64,000 bases of DNA, from assembly GCF_025583945.1 (NCBI RefSeq), contig NZ_JAOEGU010000005.1:91708-155707 (forward strand), in the 5' to 3' direction. The notes beneath the pieces were generated by a model. The model saw only the letters and a program-made list of their open reading frames with translations, ran no database searches and was not told the origin of the DNA. This DNA is from Methylobacter psychrophilus (GTDB taxonomy: Bacteria; Pseudomonadota; Gammaproteobacteria; Methylococcales; Methylomonadaceae). This document shows positions 1 to 9,979 of the stretch, piece by piece. Position 1 is the first letter of the stretch; each line of letters starts with the position of its first letter. The position numbers were made by a program, and so were the translations under genes.

Positions 1-1
1 G

Positions 2-355
2 ACCGATGACGGGCCTCATTTCGTTGATTTTGATGATTGCCGAATGGGACCTGCGATACAGGATTTATGGATGTTGCTTTCAGGTGACCGTGACGAGATG
101 ACTTTGCAACTCAACCATCTACTGACTGGCTATCAGACATTTTACGATTTCAATACCAACGAATTACATCTACTGGAAGCCCTGCGAACTTTACGTTTGA
201 TCCATTATTCTGCCTGGATTGCAAAACGCTGGGATGATCCTGCATTTCCTATGGCCTTCCCGTGGTTTAATACTCCACGTTACTGGCAGGATCGTATCAT
301 TGAACTACGCGAACAGATTGCATTAATGGATGAGGAACCACTCAGGTCAAGTTGA
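2..355 (+). CDS. srkA: Stress response kinase SrkA (RdoA/YihE), C-terminal part
   Basis: The reading frame is open from base 2 and ends at the TGA at 353-355, so the gene starts before the window. The first visible residues read FVDFDDCRMGPAIQDLW, the metal-binding DFDD loop and following helix of the aminoglycoside phosphotransferase-like fold as found in SrkA, a cytoplasmic Ser/Thr protein kinase that protects stressed cells from programmed death. The ending (HYSAWIAKRWDDPAFP, then a tryptophan-rich tail) also fits this family. An internal ATG at 44 is not the true start, because family-specific sequence lies upstream of it. A copy of the CACGAAG repeat follows directly. Confidence 0.85.
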   Translation, partial: TDDGPHFVDFDDCRMGPAIQDLWMLLSGDRDEMTLQLNHLLTGYQTFYDFNTNELHLLEALRTLRLIHYSAWIAKRWDDPAFPMAFPWFNTPRYWQDRIIELREQIALMDEEPLRSS

Positions 356-364
356 AATAATTTT

Positions 365-388
365 TTCACCACGAAGACACGAAGAAAG
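365..388. repeat. CACGAAG-family repeat, short copy
   Basis: TTCACCACGAAGACACGAAG lies just after the srkA stop codon. The same words recur at 928-975, 34764-34800, 39300-39349 and 40419-40664, so this is a truncated member of a dispersed intergenic family. Confidence 0.7.
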
Positions 389-413
389 TGCTTCTAAAAC
401 TGTTTAAGTGACG

Positions 414-815
414 TCAGGCTGCCCTAACTTCGTTCAGTAGATCAGGGTGACGGTCAAGTACCTTGAGTAGCTTCACCAGCGCCAATGAAGGTTTAGTCTT
501 ACCCGTTTCGTAACGCGAGAACGCATTAATGCCACCACCAAAAATTTCGGATGCCTCACGCTGATCAAGTGCGAGCTTTTTACGGACACTGGCAATAAAG
601 TCAGGATCGACAATCGATGCATTCACCTGTTTATTAAATTCCAACATACAGCTCATCGTACGCCGCGATTCAACCACATTCAATATGGATTCATCGCAGG
701 CCGGGCAGAAATCGCCGGTTACTGCTGGGATAACGGTTGATTCACCTTTGTAGGTATATGGCATGTCACGGGTGTCATGCACTAATTCCACCGCTGCACA
801 AGATGGACATTTCAT
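414..815 (-). CDS. mqsA: MqsA-type antitoxin, zinc-binding with HTH domain
   Basis: The N-terminal half carries two CxxC pairs (CPSC at the start and CPAC near residue 38), the zinc site of the YgiT/MqsA fold. The C-terminal half is an Xre-like helix-turn-helix with the family signature GGGINAFSRYETGKTKPS. Length (133 aa) matches E. coli MqsA (131 aa). I use the ATG at 815 (protein starting MKCPSC) because AAGGAG lies 8 bases before it; the ATG at 821 would be only 2 bases from that site. MqsA represses its own operon and neutralises the RNase MqsR, normally encoded just upstream. No MqsR frame exists between this gene and rnhB, so it appears to be an orphan antitoxin or transcriptional regulator. 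Confidence 0.85.
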   Translation of the reverse strand: MKCPSCAAVELVHDTRDMPYTYKGESTVIPAVTGDFCPACDESILNVVESRRTMSCMLEFNKQVNASIVDPDFIASVRKKLALDQREASEIFGGGINAFSRYETGKTKPSLALVKLLKVLDRHPDLLNEVRAA

Positions 816-927
816 AATCATAACTCCTTAAAAGACACGAGCTTGATATCGTTTCAATTTTAACTACCGTAATATCGGGCAACGATAAAGCCGTTACCCG
901 AACTACATGAATTAAAACAATACGTTA

Positions 928-975
928 TTCACCACGAAGGAAAAAAACTTCGTGTCCTTCGTGTCTTCGTGGTGA
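928..975. repeat. CACGAAG-family palindromic repeat
   Basis: Imperfect inverted repeat opening TTCACCACGAAGG and closing CTTCGTGGTGA, with internal CTTCGTGTCCTTCGTG copies. It lies between rnhB and mqsA, where transcripts of both minus-strand genes would pass. It can fold into a long hairpin but lacks a classical terminator T-run. Confidence 0.75.
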
Positions 976-991
976 TAAGCTTTTAATTGGA

Positions 992-1603
992 TTAACCAAC
1001 TAACTTTTGCTGAAGTATCATGGTTCTTACAGGATTAAATGTTTTCCTGTGTATGGATAAAAAACCAAATTGCTCAAGCTCTTTTAAGTGCTGCTTGGTA
1101 CCGTAGCCTTTATGCAGGTGAAACGAATAATCAGGATATTTTTTGTAATAGTCAACCATGATTTTATCACGCTCAACTTTTGCCAGGATAGAAGCGGCAC
1201 TGATTGCCTTGACTTTACTATCACCTTTAATGATCGCTTGGGCAGGAATAAGTAACTTGGGGAGGCAGTTACCGTCGACTAAAACTTGATCAGGCACAAT
1301 TGACAGGCCATTTACCGCTCGCTGCATGGCAAGCAGGGTTGCCTGTAGAATGTTTAGCTCATCAATCTCTTCAACACTGGCTATTGCCACCGACCAACTT
1401 AAAGCATCTGTCTTAATAATCTCAAAAAGACTGTCGCGTTTTCGCTCACTGAGTACTTTGGAGTCAGCCAAGCCATCAATGTACTTTAGCGGATCAAGAA
1501 TAACGGCTGCTGCGACTACGGGACCCGCAAGCGGTCCACGACCGGCCTCATCGACACCGGCAACCAGAAAACCGGGGGGTATTTGAATCAAGTCGTCATC
1601 CAT
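992..1603 (-). CDS. rnhB: Ribonuclease HII
   Basis: Removes RNA primers and single ribonucleotides from DNA-RNA hybrids. The diagnostic [11 protein letters not shown] motif is at residues 18-28, with D18 and E19 as metal-binding catalytic residues; a further catalytic Asp lies in VLVDGN near residue 110, and the SxxAKVxRD helix ([10 protein letters not shown]) follows. Length (203 aa) is normal for the family. It is the last gene of the minus-strand run bamA-skp-fabZ-lpxA-rnhB. In most relatives lpxB separates lpxA from rnhB; here only 38 bases do. Confidence 0.95.
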   Translation of the reverse strand: MDDDLIQIPPGFLVAGVDEAGRGPLAGPVVAAAVILDPLKYIDGLADSKVLSERKRDSLFEIIKTDALSWSVAIASVEEIDELNILQATLLAMQRAVNGLSIVPDQVLVDGNCLPKLLIPAQAIIKGDSKVKAISAASILAKVERDKIMVDYYKKYPDYSFHLHKGYGTKQHLKELEQFGFLSIHRKTFNPVRTMILQQKLVG

Positions 1604-1641
1604 AGCAACAATGTCACGTAAATTAGATTTACCAGTAAAAC

Positions 1642-2412
1642 CTAGCGTAATATTCCTCTATGTACATTACGCAAAAAATTAATCATATCAGCTAATTGCT
1701 TACTGTCACTAGCCAACTCTTCCATTTTCTCTATGGCATCTTCCAAGCGTAAATTCATTTTATAGATTATTTTATAAGCATTTCTAATTAATCTGATATC
1801 TTCAGCGGATACGTTATTGCGCTCCATACCTACTGAATTTATACCATGTGGCCGGGTAGGTTTGCCACCAACCATAACAAAAGGCGGAATATCCTGGGTG
1901 ATAGCACTACCCATAGCCGCAAAGCTGTATTGCCCTATTTGGGTGAACTGATGCACCAAGGTAAATCCGCCCAGGATGGCATGATCGTTTAAATGCACAT
2001 GCCCGGCTAATGATGCGCCATTAGCCATGATAACATTATCACCAATAATACAATCATGAGCGACATGGGTGTAAGCCATAAACAGATTATCACTGCCTAT
2101 TTTGGTAACACCATTATCTTGCTGGGTTCCTCTGTGCATGGAAGTAAATTCTCGAATAGTGTTTCTGTCACCAATTTCAAGCCGGGTAATCTCAGACGCA
2201 TATTTTTTGTCTTGTGGATCTTCACCGATTGATGTGAATTGATAGATACGGTTATCCTTCCCAATGGAAGTAGGTCCTTTAATAACAACATGGGGACCGA
2301 TGACCGTACCAGCATCAATTTTTACCTCCGCACCGATGACAGAAAAAGCGCCAACGGATACATCATCGGCCAATTCAGCATGACTATCAATTATGGCTGT
2401 TGGATCAATCAA
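1642..2412 (-). CDS. lpxA: UDP-N-acetylglucosamine acyltransferase
   Basis: Catalyses the first step of lipid A synthesis, transfer of a 3-hydroxyacyl chain from ACP to UDP-GlcNAc. The sequence is a run of hexapeptide repeats (left-handed beta helix) with the [16 protein letters not shown] segment that holds the catalytic His, followed by a helical C-terminal domain. I place the start at the TTG at 2412, two bases after the fabZ stop, because the protein then begins (M)[11 protein letters not shown] as family members do and is 256 aa long. An in-frame ATG at 2436 would add eight unrelated residues and overlap fabZ by 22 bases. The rare start codon may limit expression relative to fabZ. Confidence 0.93.
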   Translation of the reverse strand: MIDPTAIIDSHAELADDVSVGAFSVIGAEVKIDAGTVIGPHVVIKGPTSIGKDNRIYQFTSIGEDPQDKKYASEITRLEIGDRNTIREFTSMHRGTQQDNGVTKIGSDNLFMAYTHVAHDCIIGDNVIMANGASLAGHVHLNDHAILGGFTLVHQFTQIGQYSFAAMGSAITQDIPPFVMVGGKPTRPHGINSVGMERNNVSAEDIRLIRNAYKIIYKMNLRLEDAIEKMEELASDSKQLADMINFLRNVHRGILR

Positions 2413-2414
2413 AA

Positions 2415-2858
2415 TTATTCTACCACCGCGGCACATCTAATCTCGGCACTTGCGACAAATTCGCCGTCAACTTCCGCACGGCATTCAAATGCCCAGATAT
2501 TACGCCTGCTTTTAACAAATTTGGCTTCCAACATTAATTGATCTCCGGGTACAACCGGCCTTTTAAACTTGGCTTTATCAATACCCACCAAATAATAGAT
2601 CATACCTTTCAATTCAGCCCCGGCGGTTTCTGAAGCTAACAGCCCCGTCGTTTGAGCCAAAGCCTCCAAAATCAAAACACCCGGCATAATGGGTTTTTGT
2701 GGAAAATGACCCTGAAAAAAGGGTTCGTTATAAGTGACATTTTTCACTCCTAACAGCCTGATACCAGGCTCACACTCAATCACTTTGTCAACCAATAGAA
2801 AAGGGTATCGATGTGGCAAGAATGCTTGTATTTGTAAAATATCTAACTTGATAGACAT
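2415..2858 (-). CDS. fabZ: 3-hydroxyacyl-ACP dehydratase FabZ
   Basis: Dehydrates 3-hydroxyacyl-ACP in type II fatty acid synthesis and competes with LpxA for the 3-hydroxyacyl-ACP pool, which explains its place in the lipid A cluster. The hot-dog fold motif [20 protein letters not shown] contains catalytic H51 and E65. Length (147 aa) is typical. Its stop is two bases from the preferred lpxA start, so the two are probably translationally coupled. The gene follows skp with 56 bases between, exactly where lpxD sits in most Gammaproteobacteria. Confidence 0.96.
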   Translation of the reverse strand: MSIKLDILQIQAFLPHRYPFLLVDKVIECEPGIRLLGVKNVTYNEPFFQGHFPQKPIMPGVLILEALAQTTGLLASETAGAELKGMIYYLVGIDKAKFKRPVVPGDQLMLEAKFVKSRRNIWAFECRAEVDGEFVASAEIRCAAVVE

Positions 2859-2914
2859 GATGTAGAGTGCTTTATAAAAGAGGTTAGTAGTGTACTTGAA
2901 TAGTAGTAAATCAT

Positions 2915-3415
2915 TTACTCAGGCATTGTTGACAGTTTTTTCTGAACTTGGGCAGTAATATCAAACTGGTCTTTAGCGTAAATAACACCATCAGTCAGCA
3001 GTAAATCATATTCATCATCTTTAGCTATGTTTCGAACGGCTTCAACGATACGACGTTGCAATTTACCCAATTCTTCATTACGGCTGGCATTAAAATCTTC
3101 GCTAAATTCCTGCTGAGATCTTTTTGCATCCCTTTTCTTATTGATAATGTCTTTTTCAAGATTACTTTTCTCGGAATCACTCATCACTGAAGCATCCTTG
3201 GCCAGTTTTTCTTCCATACCCTGAATTTCTTTTTGTTGAGCAACCAGTTGCTTGTCTCTAGGTGAAAATTTTTGTTCCAAACGTTTTTTAGCTTTTTCAG
3301 CTTGAGGCGCTTTTTCAAGAACAGCAGGTATATTGACAAAACCAATTTTTAAATCTGCAAAACTGGCATTTGCAAAAAACATCAGCCCTAAAAATAAAGA
3401 AATTTTTGTTTTCAT
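2915..3415 (-). CDS. skp: Periplasmic chaperone Skp/OmpH
   Basis: Holdase that carries unfolded outer-membrane proteins across the periplasm to the BAM complex. It has an N-terminal signal peptide ([20 protein letters not shown], cleavage after A20) followed by [18 protein letters not shown], the conserved start of the mature family, then long charged coiled-coil helices (about residues 40-130) that form the tentacles of the trimer. Length is 166 aa. It lies 97 bases downstream of bamA in the same direction, the standard arrangement. Confidence 0.93.
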   Translation of the reverse strand: MKTKISLFLGLMFFANASFADLKIGFVNIPAVLEKAPQAEKAKKRLEQKFSPRDKQLVAQQKEIQGMEEKLAKDASVMSDSEKSNLEKDIINKKRDAKRSQQEFSEDFNASRNEELGKLQRRIVEAVRNIAKDDEYDLLLTDGVIYAKDQFDITAQVQKKLSTMPE

Positions 3416-3512
3416 TGTTAAATCGATCTCCGGTTAGTATTAAAGTAAAGTATGAATAAAAATAATATTTTGTAAATTATAGGGGATAAGCCTGTTAAAC
3501 CAAAACAACTTA

Positions 3513-5840
3513 TCAGAAATTCTGACCAAAATTGAATTGGAAGAACTGTGTTTGATCATTTGCAGTGATATCATTAGCCGGTGAACCAGGAGCAGCATTA
3601 TTATAAGTATAAGTTCCTTTATTCAAGGGATATGCCGCACTCACCGATAACGCACCGAATGGCGATAACCACTCACCTGAAATACCTGCAGAATATTTCA
3701 GGTTATTGATGCTAAAACTATCATTTAATGAACCCGCATCAAAAAATGTTCCCAATCTGATCGACTTGGTTTCCGCCATAAAAGGTACCGGAAAAAACAA
3801 CTCGGCATTAGCCATTATTTTAGTCGTACCACCGAGCGGGTAACCATTGGAATCCCTGGGGCCCAGCGTATTATTTTTAAAGCCACGTATTGATCCGGTA
3901 CCGCCGGCGAAATAATTTTCAAAGAAAGGTAATGCGTTGGTATTTCCATAACCTCCACCATAGCCGACTTCTCCATTCAACTTGAAGGTAAAATCTTTGG
4001 CTAATGGAAAATAATGTTGATGCCGATAACCTATTTTATAATATTCCAGATCACTACCAGGAACAGTTATTAAGCCGGATAATCTTTGCTGCCCGCCTTT
4101 ATTGGGAAACAAAGCCCTGTTAAGGGTATCGTGAGACCAACTCACAGACTGACCAAGGGTAAAAAACTTGTCACCCTGCTCAGCAATAAAGCTTTTAATT
4201 TCATTGGAAGAGTAATAAGTGGTTCCTAAGGTAGTGTGCTTTACATCAGTATCAAAGCGTAACTGATCGAATTCATTCAAGGGAATACCAAAATTAATAC
4301 CGGCATTGGCAATATTGGTATTGTAATTGGCAATATTGATGGCTCCGGCATTTCGCTTGGTATAACCCAGATTATAACCCTGACTAACGCCATCCGTTGT
4401 AAAGTAAGGATTAAAAAAACCAAACTGATAACTGGTCAAATAAGAGCTGTTATTAAACGCTATGTTGACCCGTTTACCCGAACCAAAGATATTATCCTGA
4501 GCAATATTGGCATTTAATACTATCCCTTGAACCTGGGAAAAGCCGACACCCGCCGACAAATTGCCTGAAGCCTTCTCCACTACCTTGTAATTAACATCAA
4601 TCTGATCGGAAGTACCCACAACCGGTGGCGTTTCTACATTGACTGTTTCAAAATAACCCAACCGTTCAAGACGTGTTTTCGAGCGTTCAATTTTAGAACT
4701 CGATGCCCAACTGGCTTCCATTTGACGCATTTCGCGACGCAGTACTTCATCACGGGTTTTAGTATTACCACTCATATTAATACGGTGGACATAAACACGC
4801 TTTCCAGGATCAACAAAAAAGGTCATATCCACTGTTTTTTGGCTTTCGTTAATTTCAGGCACCATATTAACGTTGGCAAAAGCATAACCCTCATCCCCCA
4901 AACGATCTTGGATGGCCTTTGAGGTTTCAGTTGCACTTTTTCTGGAGAATATCTCGGTTGGCCCGATACTAACCAGTTTAATTAATTCATCAGGTGCTAC
5001 CACCAAATTACCGGCCAATTTTACTTTGGACAGTTTGTAAACATCACCTTCTTTGATATTAATAGTGACGTATATATCTTTTTTATCCGGCGTAATAGCT
5101 ACCTGAGTAGATTCAACGGCAAAATTAACATAACCACGATCCAGATAATAAGACCGAAGAGTTTCTAAATCGCCAGCCAACTTTTGTTTGGAATACTGAT
5201 CGTCCTTCGTGTAAAAGGATAATAAATTGGACGTGCTTAATTCAAATTTCCCTATCAGGGTTTTATCATCAAAAGCATTATTACCAACCACATTAATCTG
5301 CTTGATTTTGGTAACCCTACCCTCAGAAATTTTAATATGGATACCAACACGATTCCTTGTCAAATTCGACACGTCTGTTTTAATTTTTAAGCCATATTTA
5401 CCATGACTCAAATATTGGCGTGTTAATTCCTGCTCCACCTTATCAAGAACTTGCCGGTCAAATATTTTACCTTCAGCCAAACCAATTTTATCCAAGGCCT
5501 TGGTCAGGTCATCTTTACTCAGATCTTTATTACCTTCAAAAATTATTTTTGCTATTGATGGACGCTCCACCACCTTGACAATTAACGTTGAACCTTCTCT
5601 TTCCAACGTTACATCTTTAAAAAAACCTGTTTTAAACAAGGCCTTAATGGCTGGTGAAACATTATCCAAAGAAAACCTTTCACCGACATTAACGGGAAGA
5701 TAGTTGTAAACAGTACCTAAAGAGATGCGCTGCAGACCTTTGACCTGAATATCCTTAACAACGAATTCTTCATCACCTTTAACCCCCTGCGACACAAGCA
5801 GACCCAACAATAATAAGCGAGAAAAAGTATTTGATTTCAT
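3513..5840 (-). CDS. bamA: Outer membrane protein assembly factor BamA
   Basis: Central Omp85-family pore of the BAM complex, which folds beta-barrels into the outer membrane. After a signal peptide (mature protein begins near [18 protein letters not shown]) come five POTRA repeats over roughly residues 25-420, then a 16-strand barrel. The barrel holds the conserved loop-6 motif ([16 protein letters not shown], near 650) and ends in a terminal phenylalanine (FQFNFGQNF). Length 775 aa. It heads the local minus-strand cluster. The window also contains bamD and a BamC-like gene elsewhere. Confidence 0.97.
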   Translation of the reverse strand: MKSNTFSRLLLLGLLVSQGVKGDEEFVVKDIQVKGLQRISLGTVYNYLPVNVGERFSLDNVSPAIKALFKTGFFKDVTLEREGSTLIVKVVERPSIAKIIFEGNKDLSKDDLTKALDKIGLAEGKIFDRQVLDKVEQELTRQYLSHGKYGLKIKTDVSNLTRNRVGIHIKISEGRVTKIKQINVVGNNAFDDKTLIGKFELSTSNLLSFYTKDDQYSKQKLAGDLETLRSYYLDRGYVNFAVESTQVAITPDKKDIYVTINIKEGDVYKLSKVKLAGNLVVAPDELIKLVSIGPTEIFSRKSATETSKAIQDRLGDEGYAFANVNMVPEINESQKTVDMTFFVDPGKRVYVHRINMSGNTKTRDEVLRREMRQMEASWASSSKIERSKTRLERLGYFETVNVETPPVVGTSDQIDVNYKVVEKASGNLSAGVGFSQVQGIVLNANIAQDNIFGSGKRVNIAFNNSSYLTSYQFGFFNPYFTTDGVSQGYNLGYTKRNAGAINIANYNTNIANAGINFGIPLNEFDQLRFDTDVKHTTLGTTYYSSNEIKSFIAEQGDKFFTLGQSVSWSHDTLNRALFPNKGGQQRLSGLITVPGSDLEYYKIGYRHQHYFPLAKDFTFKLNGEVGYGGGYGNTNALPFFENYFAGGTGSIRGFKNNTLGPRDSNGYPLGGTTKIMANAELFFPVPFMAETKSIRLGTFFDAGSLNDSFSINNLKYSAGISGEWLSPFGALSVSAAYPLNKGTYTYNNAAPGSPANDITANDQTQFFQFNFGQNF

Positions 5841-5918
5841 GTAGGTGGCTAAAAATAAAACATTAGGGTCAGAACGATTAAAAACGCGGCATTATAGCAC
5901 AATAAATCTTGAACAAGC

Positions 5919-6897
5919 TTAAGCCCTGTGTACAGGAAAATTAAGCACTTCATTAATCGTTGCACTGTTGGTCATTAACATCAGTAAACGATCCAAGCCT
6001 ATAGCCATCCCGGAACATTCGGGCAACCCCGATTCCAACGCGGCAACAAGATGCTTGTCCTTAACGGTAACAGGTCGTTTTCTTTGCTGCCTGACAACAA
6101 TTTCTTCATCAAAGCGCCGACTCTGTTCTTGCGAGTCAATTAATTCATAATAACCATTACCTAATTCAATGCCATTGATAAAAATCTCGACACGATCGGT
6201 AACTTCCGGGTTACATTCATTAACGCGGGCTAGTGACGACTGGCAGGACGGATAATCATAAACCATACACACGGCATTTTCACCCAAGTTTGGCTGAACC
6301 CGATGACTAAAAATAAAATCCAGCCATAATCCATGGTCAATGCCACAGATATCGATCGCTTCAGACAGGTCATTATACCGTGCATAAGCACAGTAATCCT
6401 GACAAGAAAATTCTAAAGGATTCAAACCCGTATAAAGTTGAAATACTTCCTGATAACTAGTTCGTTGTGTCGGGCTCAAATCTTTACGGCCCGCAAACAA
6501 AACCGTCATTAACTCGGCAATTTCATCCATTAACTGAGGCAAGGTAAAGCCAACCTGATACCACTCCAATAGGGTAAATTCAGGATTATGAAAGCGTCCT
6601 GATTCACCATTCCTGAATGCTTTGCCTATTTGATAGATGGATCCACTACCCGCAGCCAGCAAGCGTTTCATGGCAAACTCAGGCGATGTTTGTAAAAACA
6701 AACCCTGCTGTAGTGGAGGCAAACAAAAATCAGTCGTAAAAAAGTCTAATTGTGGATCTGTTCCACAGCTATTACCCAGCAAGGGCGTCTCTACTTCAAG
6801 TACCGCTCTTGCTGAAAAAAACTGCCGTATGTCTTTAAGTACTTGCGCTCTTAAACGCATCATATCTACGGAGCATGTTGGCCGCCACTCATTTAGC
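5919..6897 (-). CDS. epmA: EF-P lysine lysyltransferase EpmA
   Basis: Class II lysyl-tRNA-synthetase paralogue that attaches (R)-beta-lysine to Lys34 of elongation factor P. It consists only of the catalytic core (about 326 aa), without an anticodon-binding domain. Class II motif 2 is seen as FRNGESGRFHNPEFTLLEWY and motif 3 as GMAIGLDRLLML. The start codon is GTG, sharing one base with the efp stop (TAGTG; GTG occupies 6899-6897, so the coding sequence runs from base 6899), which indicates tight coupling with efp. Substrate beta-lysine would come from EpmB, encoded divergently 85 bases beyond efp. Confidence 0.95.
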
Positions 6898-6898
6898 A

Positions 6899-7468
6899 CT
6901 ATTCTTTCACACGTGAAATGTATTCACCGGTGCGGGTATCAACTTTAATCACTTCACCTTGTTGCACGAATAATGGCACTCTAACTACCGCACCTGTCTC
7001 CAAAACAGCGGGCTTGCCGCCACCACCAGAAGTATCACCACGCACACCCGGATCAGTTTCAACTATCGCCAATTCAACAAAATTGGGCGGTGATACCGCT
7101 AAAGGTGCGTCATTCCATAAAGTAACAGTACAAGAATCCTGATCTTTAAGCCATTTACTGGTATCACCGATGGATTTTTCATCACATTGATACTGCTCAA
7201 ACGTATCCGGCACCATAAAGTGTCTAAACTCGCCATCGTTATACAGATATTGCATCGCAACATCAACTACATCAGCGCCCTCAAGAGAGTCACCTGATTT
7301 AAAAGTTCTCTCAATCACTCGCCCTGTCTTAAGGTTTCTGATTTTGACCCGATTGAAGGCCTGTCCCTTACCCGGCTTTACAAATTCATTTTCAATAATT
7401 GCGCAGGGGTCATTATCCAACATGACTTTTAATCCGGCTTTAAATTCATTGGTGCTATAACTGGCCAT
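6899..7468 (-). CDS. efp: Elongation factor P
   Basis: Relieves ribosome stalling at polyproline. The protein starts [15 protein letters not shown] at the ATG at 7468, preceded by a strong GAGGA site; upstream in-frame codons to 7507 would give a 13-residue extension not seen in the family. Length is 189 aa. The modified lysine is K34 in the loop VKPGKGQAF. Three domains are visible: an N-terminal KOW-like domain and two OB folds ending in [14 protein letters not shown]. Its neighbours epmA (overlapping) and epmB (divergent) supply the post-translational modification. Confidence 0.97.
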   Translation of the reverse strand: MASYSTNEFKAGLKVMLDNDPCAIIENEFVKPGKGQAFNRVKIRNLKTGRVIERTFKSGDSLEGADVVDVAMQYLYNDGEFRHFMVPDTFEQYQCDEKSIGDTSKWLKDQDSCTVTLWNDAPLAVSPPNFVELAIVETDPGVRGDTSGGGGKPAVLETGAVVRVPLFVQQGEVIKVDTRTGEYISRVKE

Positions 7469-7552
7469 TTTATCCTCAAGATGACAAACAATGTAAAACA
7501 TAATCATTATAATAGAGCCAACAATCGATAGAAACTTTAAATAACTACTTTC

Positions 7553-8563
7553 ATGTCAGAAGACCTTAACGAAACCCTGCACTTTACTAAAAACTGGCAA
7601 CAACAACTAGCCGAAGCCTTTAATAATATTGAGAGCTTATGTCATTATCTGCGCTTATCAGTTAATGACTTACCTGTTTCAGTTGCTGCTGCCGAAAACT
7701 TCCCGTTACGGGTCCCTTTAAGTTTTGCTGCCAGTATGCAAAAAGGTAATCCCAATGATCCTTTATTACGGCAAGTATTGCCGATTAAAAACGAATTATT
7801 TGCATACCCCGGGTTTAGTAACGATCCGGTTGGTGATCTCCCCTCTGCAACTCAAACAGGTGTTTTACACAAATATCATGGTCGGGTTTTATTTATCAAC
7901 ACCGGCAGTTGCGCCATTAACTGCCGATATTGTTTCCGCCGTAACTTTCCTTATGCCGACCTTCAACTAAGTAAACAAAATGAAAATGCCGGGATCCAGT
8001 ATATTCAAGATAATCCTGATATCTCGGAAGTTATTTTAAGCGGCGGCGACCCGTTGTTACTGAACGATACACGATTAGCAAAACTTGTTGCCCAATTAAA
8101 CGCTATCCCGCATTTAAAACGCATCCGGATACACACACGCTTACCTATCGTTTTACCGGCACGAATAACTGATGATCTCATTAACACCTTAACGCAAAGC
8201 TCAAAACAAATAGTGATAGTGGTCCACTGCAACCATGCCAATGAAATAAGCCCGCGTGTCATTACTGCCTTTAAGCTACTGAGAAATAAAGGCATTACCT
8301 TATTTAATCAATCAGTCTTGTTAAAAGACGTTAATGATAACGTAGCTGTGCTATGCGAATTAAGTGAACAGCTTTTTGGTCAAGGCATTATCCCTTATTA
8401 TCTACACCTACTCGATAAGGCGACTGGAACCGGACATTTTGAAGTCTCTGAAACAGTAGCAATAGATCTTATCAAAGAGGTTCAAGCCACCCTACCCGGC
8501 TACCTCGTACCAAAATTGGTTAAAGAACAGGCAGGAGCACTATCCAAACAAACCATTCTGTAA
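7553..8563 (+). CDS. epmB: EF-P beta-lysylation protein EpmB (lysine 2,3-aminomutase)
   Basis: Radical SAM, PLP-dependent aminomutase converting (S)-alpha-lysine to (R)-beta-lysine, the donor for EF-P modification by EpmA. The [4Fe-4S] motif is C120-x3-C124-x2-C127 (CAINCRYC); the following RRNFPY and GGDP ([10 protein letters not shown]) segments are typical of KamA-like enzymes, and the PLP lysine lies in the C-terminal part. Length 336 aa fits EpmB rather than the longer clostridial KamA. It is transcribed divergently from efp-epmA, sharing a 45-85 base promoter region, so the whole EF-P modification set except EpmC (not seen here) is in one place. Confidence 0.94.
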   Translation: MSEDLNETLHFTKNWQQQLAEAFNNIESLCHYLRLSVNDLPVSVAAAENFPLRVPLSFAASMQKGNPNDPLLRQVLPIKNELFAYPGFSNDPVGDLPSATQTGVLHKYHGRVLFINTGSCAINCRYCFRRNFPYADLQLSKQNENAGIQYIQDNPDISEVILSGGDPLLLNDTRLAKLVAQLNAIPHLKRIRIHTRLPIVLPARITDDLINTLTQSSKQIVIVVHCNHANEISPRVITAFKLLRNKGITLFNQSVLLKDVNDNVAVLCELSEQLFGQGIIPYYLHLLDKATGTGHFEVSETVAIDLIKEVQATLPGYLVPKLVKEQAGALSKQTIL

Positions 8564-8680
8564 ATCACAGCAGCATACCATGCCTGCAATATCTTGGTAT
8601 TAATGTGGCTACTTACTCGCGTGGCCACTCCTGCAAACATTAATTTCGGAAAAATAACCCGATCAAAACAAGGACACCCC

Positions 8681-9745
8681 ATGTCGGAATCACTTAGCTT
8701 CTCTTCTGAAAAATCAGGTTTGCCACCAGGATCGCTAGTGCATGTTGGCGAAGTACATACACATGAGCATAAAATTTCTGTAATAAATTACAATAAATCG
8801 ACCTTGACAAGACACACCGTCAAATCCATTGAAGAACTTCTCCCTTACAAAACAACCGACACCATAACATGGGTAATTGTTGACGGCTTAAAAGATGTCT
8901 CCATTATTGATGCCATAGGCCACTATTTTGATATACATTCATTAGTGCTCGAAGATATTCTTAATACCCATCAACGGCCAAAATTCGAGGAATTTAATGA
9001 TTATCTGTATATCGTCATTAAAGCGATTACCTTAAGTAACAAAGACTTTAACATCGGCTACGAACAAATCAGCTTATTGATATTAAATAACTTCGTATTT
9101 ACCTTTATAGAAAAACCTAACGAACTGTTTAATCCCATTCTAAACCGCCTTGATAACGATAAAAGTCAAATCAGAAACCTGGGCACTGATTATCTTGCCT
9201 ATCTGATTATGGATACCGTTGTTGATGAGTATTTTGCCGTGCAAGATACCTTTGATGATCTGATCGAATCCGTTGAAGAGACATTACTCTCTGATCCGTC
9301 ATCAGAAACCCTGGCAACCATCCAGAAAATCAAGCGTGAATTAATTTTTTTACGCCGGTCAGTATCGCCTCTACGTGAATTATTGGCAGGCATTCAGCGC
9401 AGCGAATCACCCTTAATCAATGAAAAAACCCGGCGTTATTTCGGTGATGTTTATGATCACGCCATACGTATTATTGAAGCGATAGAATCTTATCGCGATT
9501 TAATCGCCGGTATGCTGGATATTTATTTATCCAGTGTCAGTAATAAAATGAATGAAACCATGAAAGTTCTTACCGTGTTTGCCTCGATATTTATTCCATT
9601 AACTTTTATCGCGGGCGTTTATGGTATGAACTTTGAATATATGCCGGAATTAAAATGGCGATGGGGTTATCCGGTATTATGGATTTTTTTTATTAGTGTC
9701 TCGGTGTTTTTGCTGCGCTTTTTTAAGAAAAAGAAATGGCTGTAG
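8681..9745 (+). CDS. corA: CorA-family divalent cation (Mg2+/Co2+) transporter
   Basis: Pentameric inner-membrane channel for Mg2+ and related ions. The long cytoplasmic N-terminal domain ends in a stalk helix, followed by two C-terminal membrane segments separated by the signature YGMNFEYMPEL; a basic tail (RFFKKKKWL) closes the protein. The start is taken at the ATG at 8681, preceded by AAGGA at about 8670; the frame extends upstream to 8594 without family-like sequence. Length 354 aa. Members of this family may carry Mg2+, Co2+, Ni2+ or Zn2+ export, so the substrate is uncertain. Confidence 0.9.
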   Translation: MSESLSFSSEKSGLPPGSLVHVGEVHTHEHKISVINYNKSTLTRHTVKSIEELLPYKTTDTITWVIVDGLKDVSIIDAIGHYFDIHSLVLEDILNTHQRPKFEEFNDYLYIVIKAITLSNKDFNIGYEQISLLILNNFVFTFIEKPNELFNPILNRLDNDKSQIRNLGTDYLAYLIMDTVVDEYFAVQDTFDDLIESVEETLLSDPSSETLATIQKIKRELIFLRRSVSPLRELLAGIQRSESPLINEKTRRYFGDVYDHAIRIIEAIESYRDLIAGMLDIYLSSVSNKMNETMKVLTVFASIFIPLTFIAGVYGMNFEYMPELKWRWGYPVLWIFFISVSVFLLRFFKKKKWL

Positions 9746-9777
9746 GTACCATGCTCTCATTTAACAATCAGCCTTTG

Positions 9778-9891
9778 TATAGACTTTCAGAAATTAAATT
9801 GCCACTATGCGTTATTTAAAGCTTATGCAGATACCATCCCTTCAAGGGATGTTATCTGTTGGTATAGCAATTATTTATCTGAAAATGTATA
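9778..9891. mobile_element. MITE-like element, copy 1 (114 bp)
   Basis: Non-coding element with imperfect terminal inverted repeats (TATAGACTTTCAG... and ...CTGAAAATGTATA) and a central palindrome at 9828-9858 (CAGATACCATCCCTT / AAGGGATGTTATCTG). A second copy of exactly the same length occurs at 40679-40792, matching strongly at both ends and in the centre. It fills most of the spacer between the corA-like gene and the 3' end of rppH. The two copies and their structure are seen directly; mobilisation by a transposase encoded elsewhere is inferred. Confidence 0.75.
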
Positions 9892-9979
9892 GCAAGATAA
9901 AATCCGGAATTATCTCGCTACCGGAAAAGTTGATTCTATATTCATCAGATATACCTGTTATTGCAACTCCAGCGGAGCA

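Noticed and set aside
414..1603. Possible mobile island around mqsA
   Set aside because: Only a repeat and an orphan antitoxin; no integrase, attachment repeats or change in gene style.
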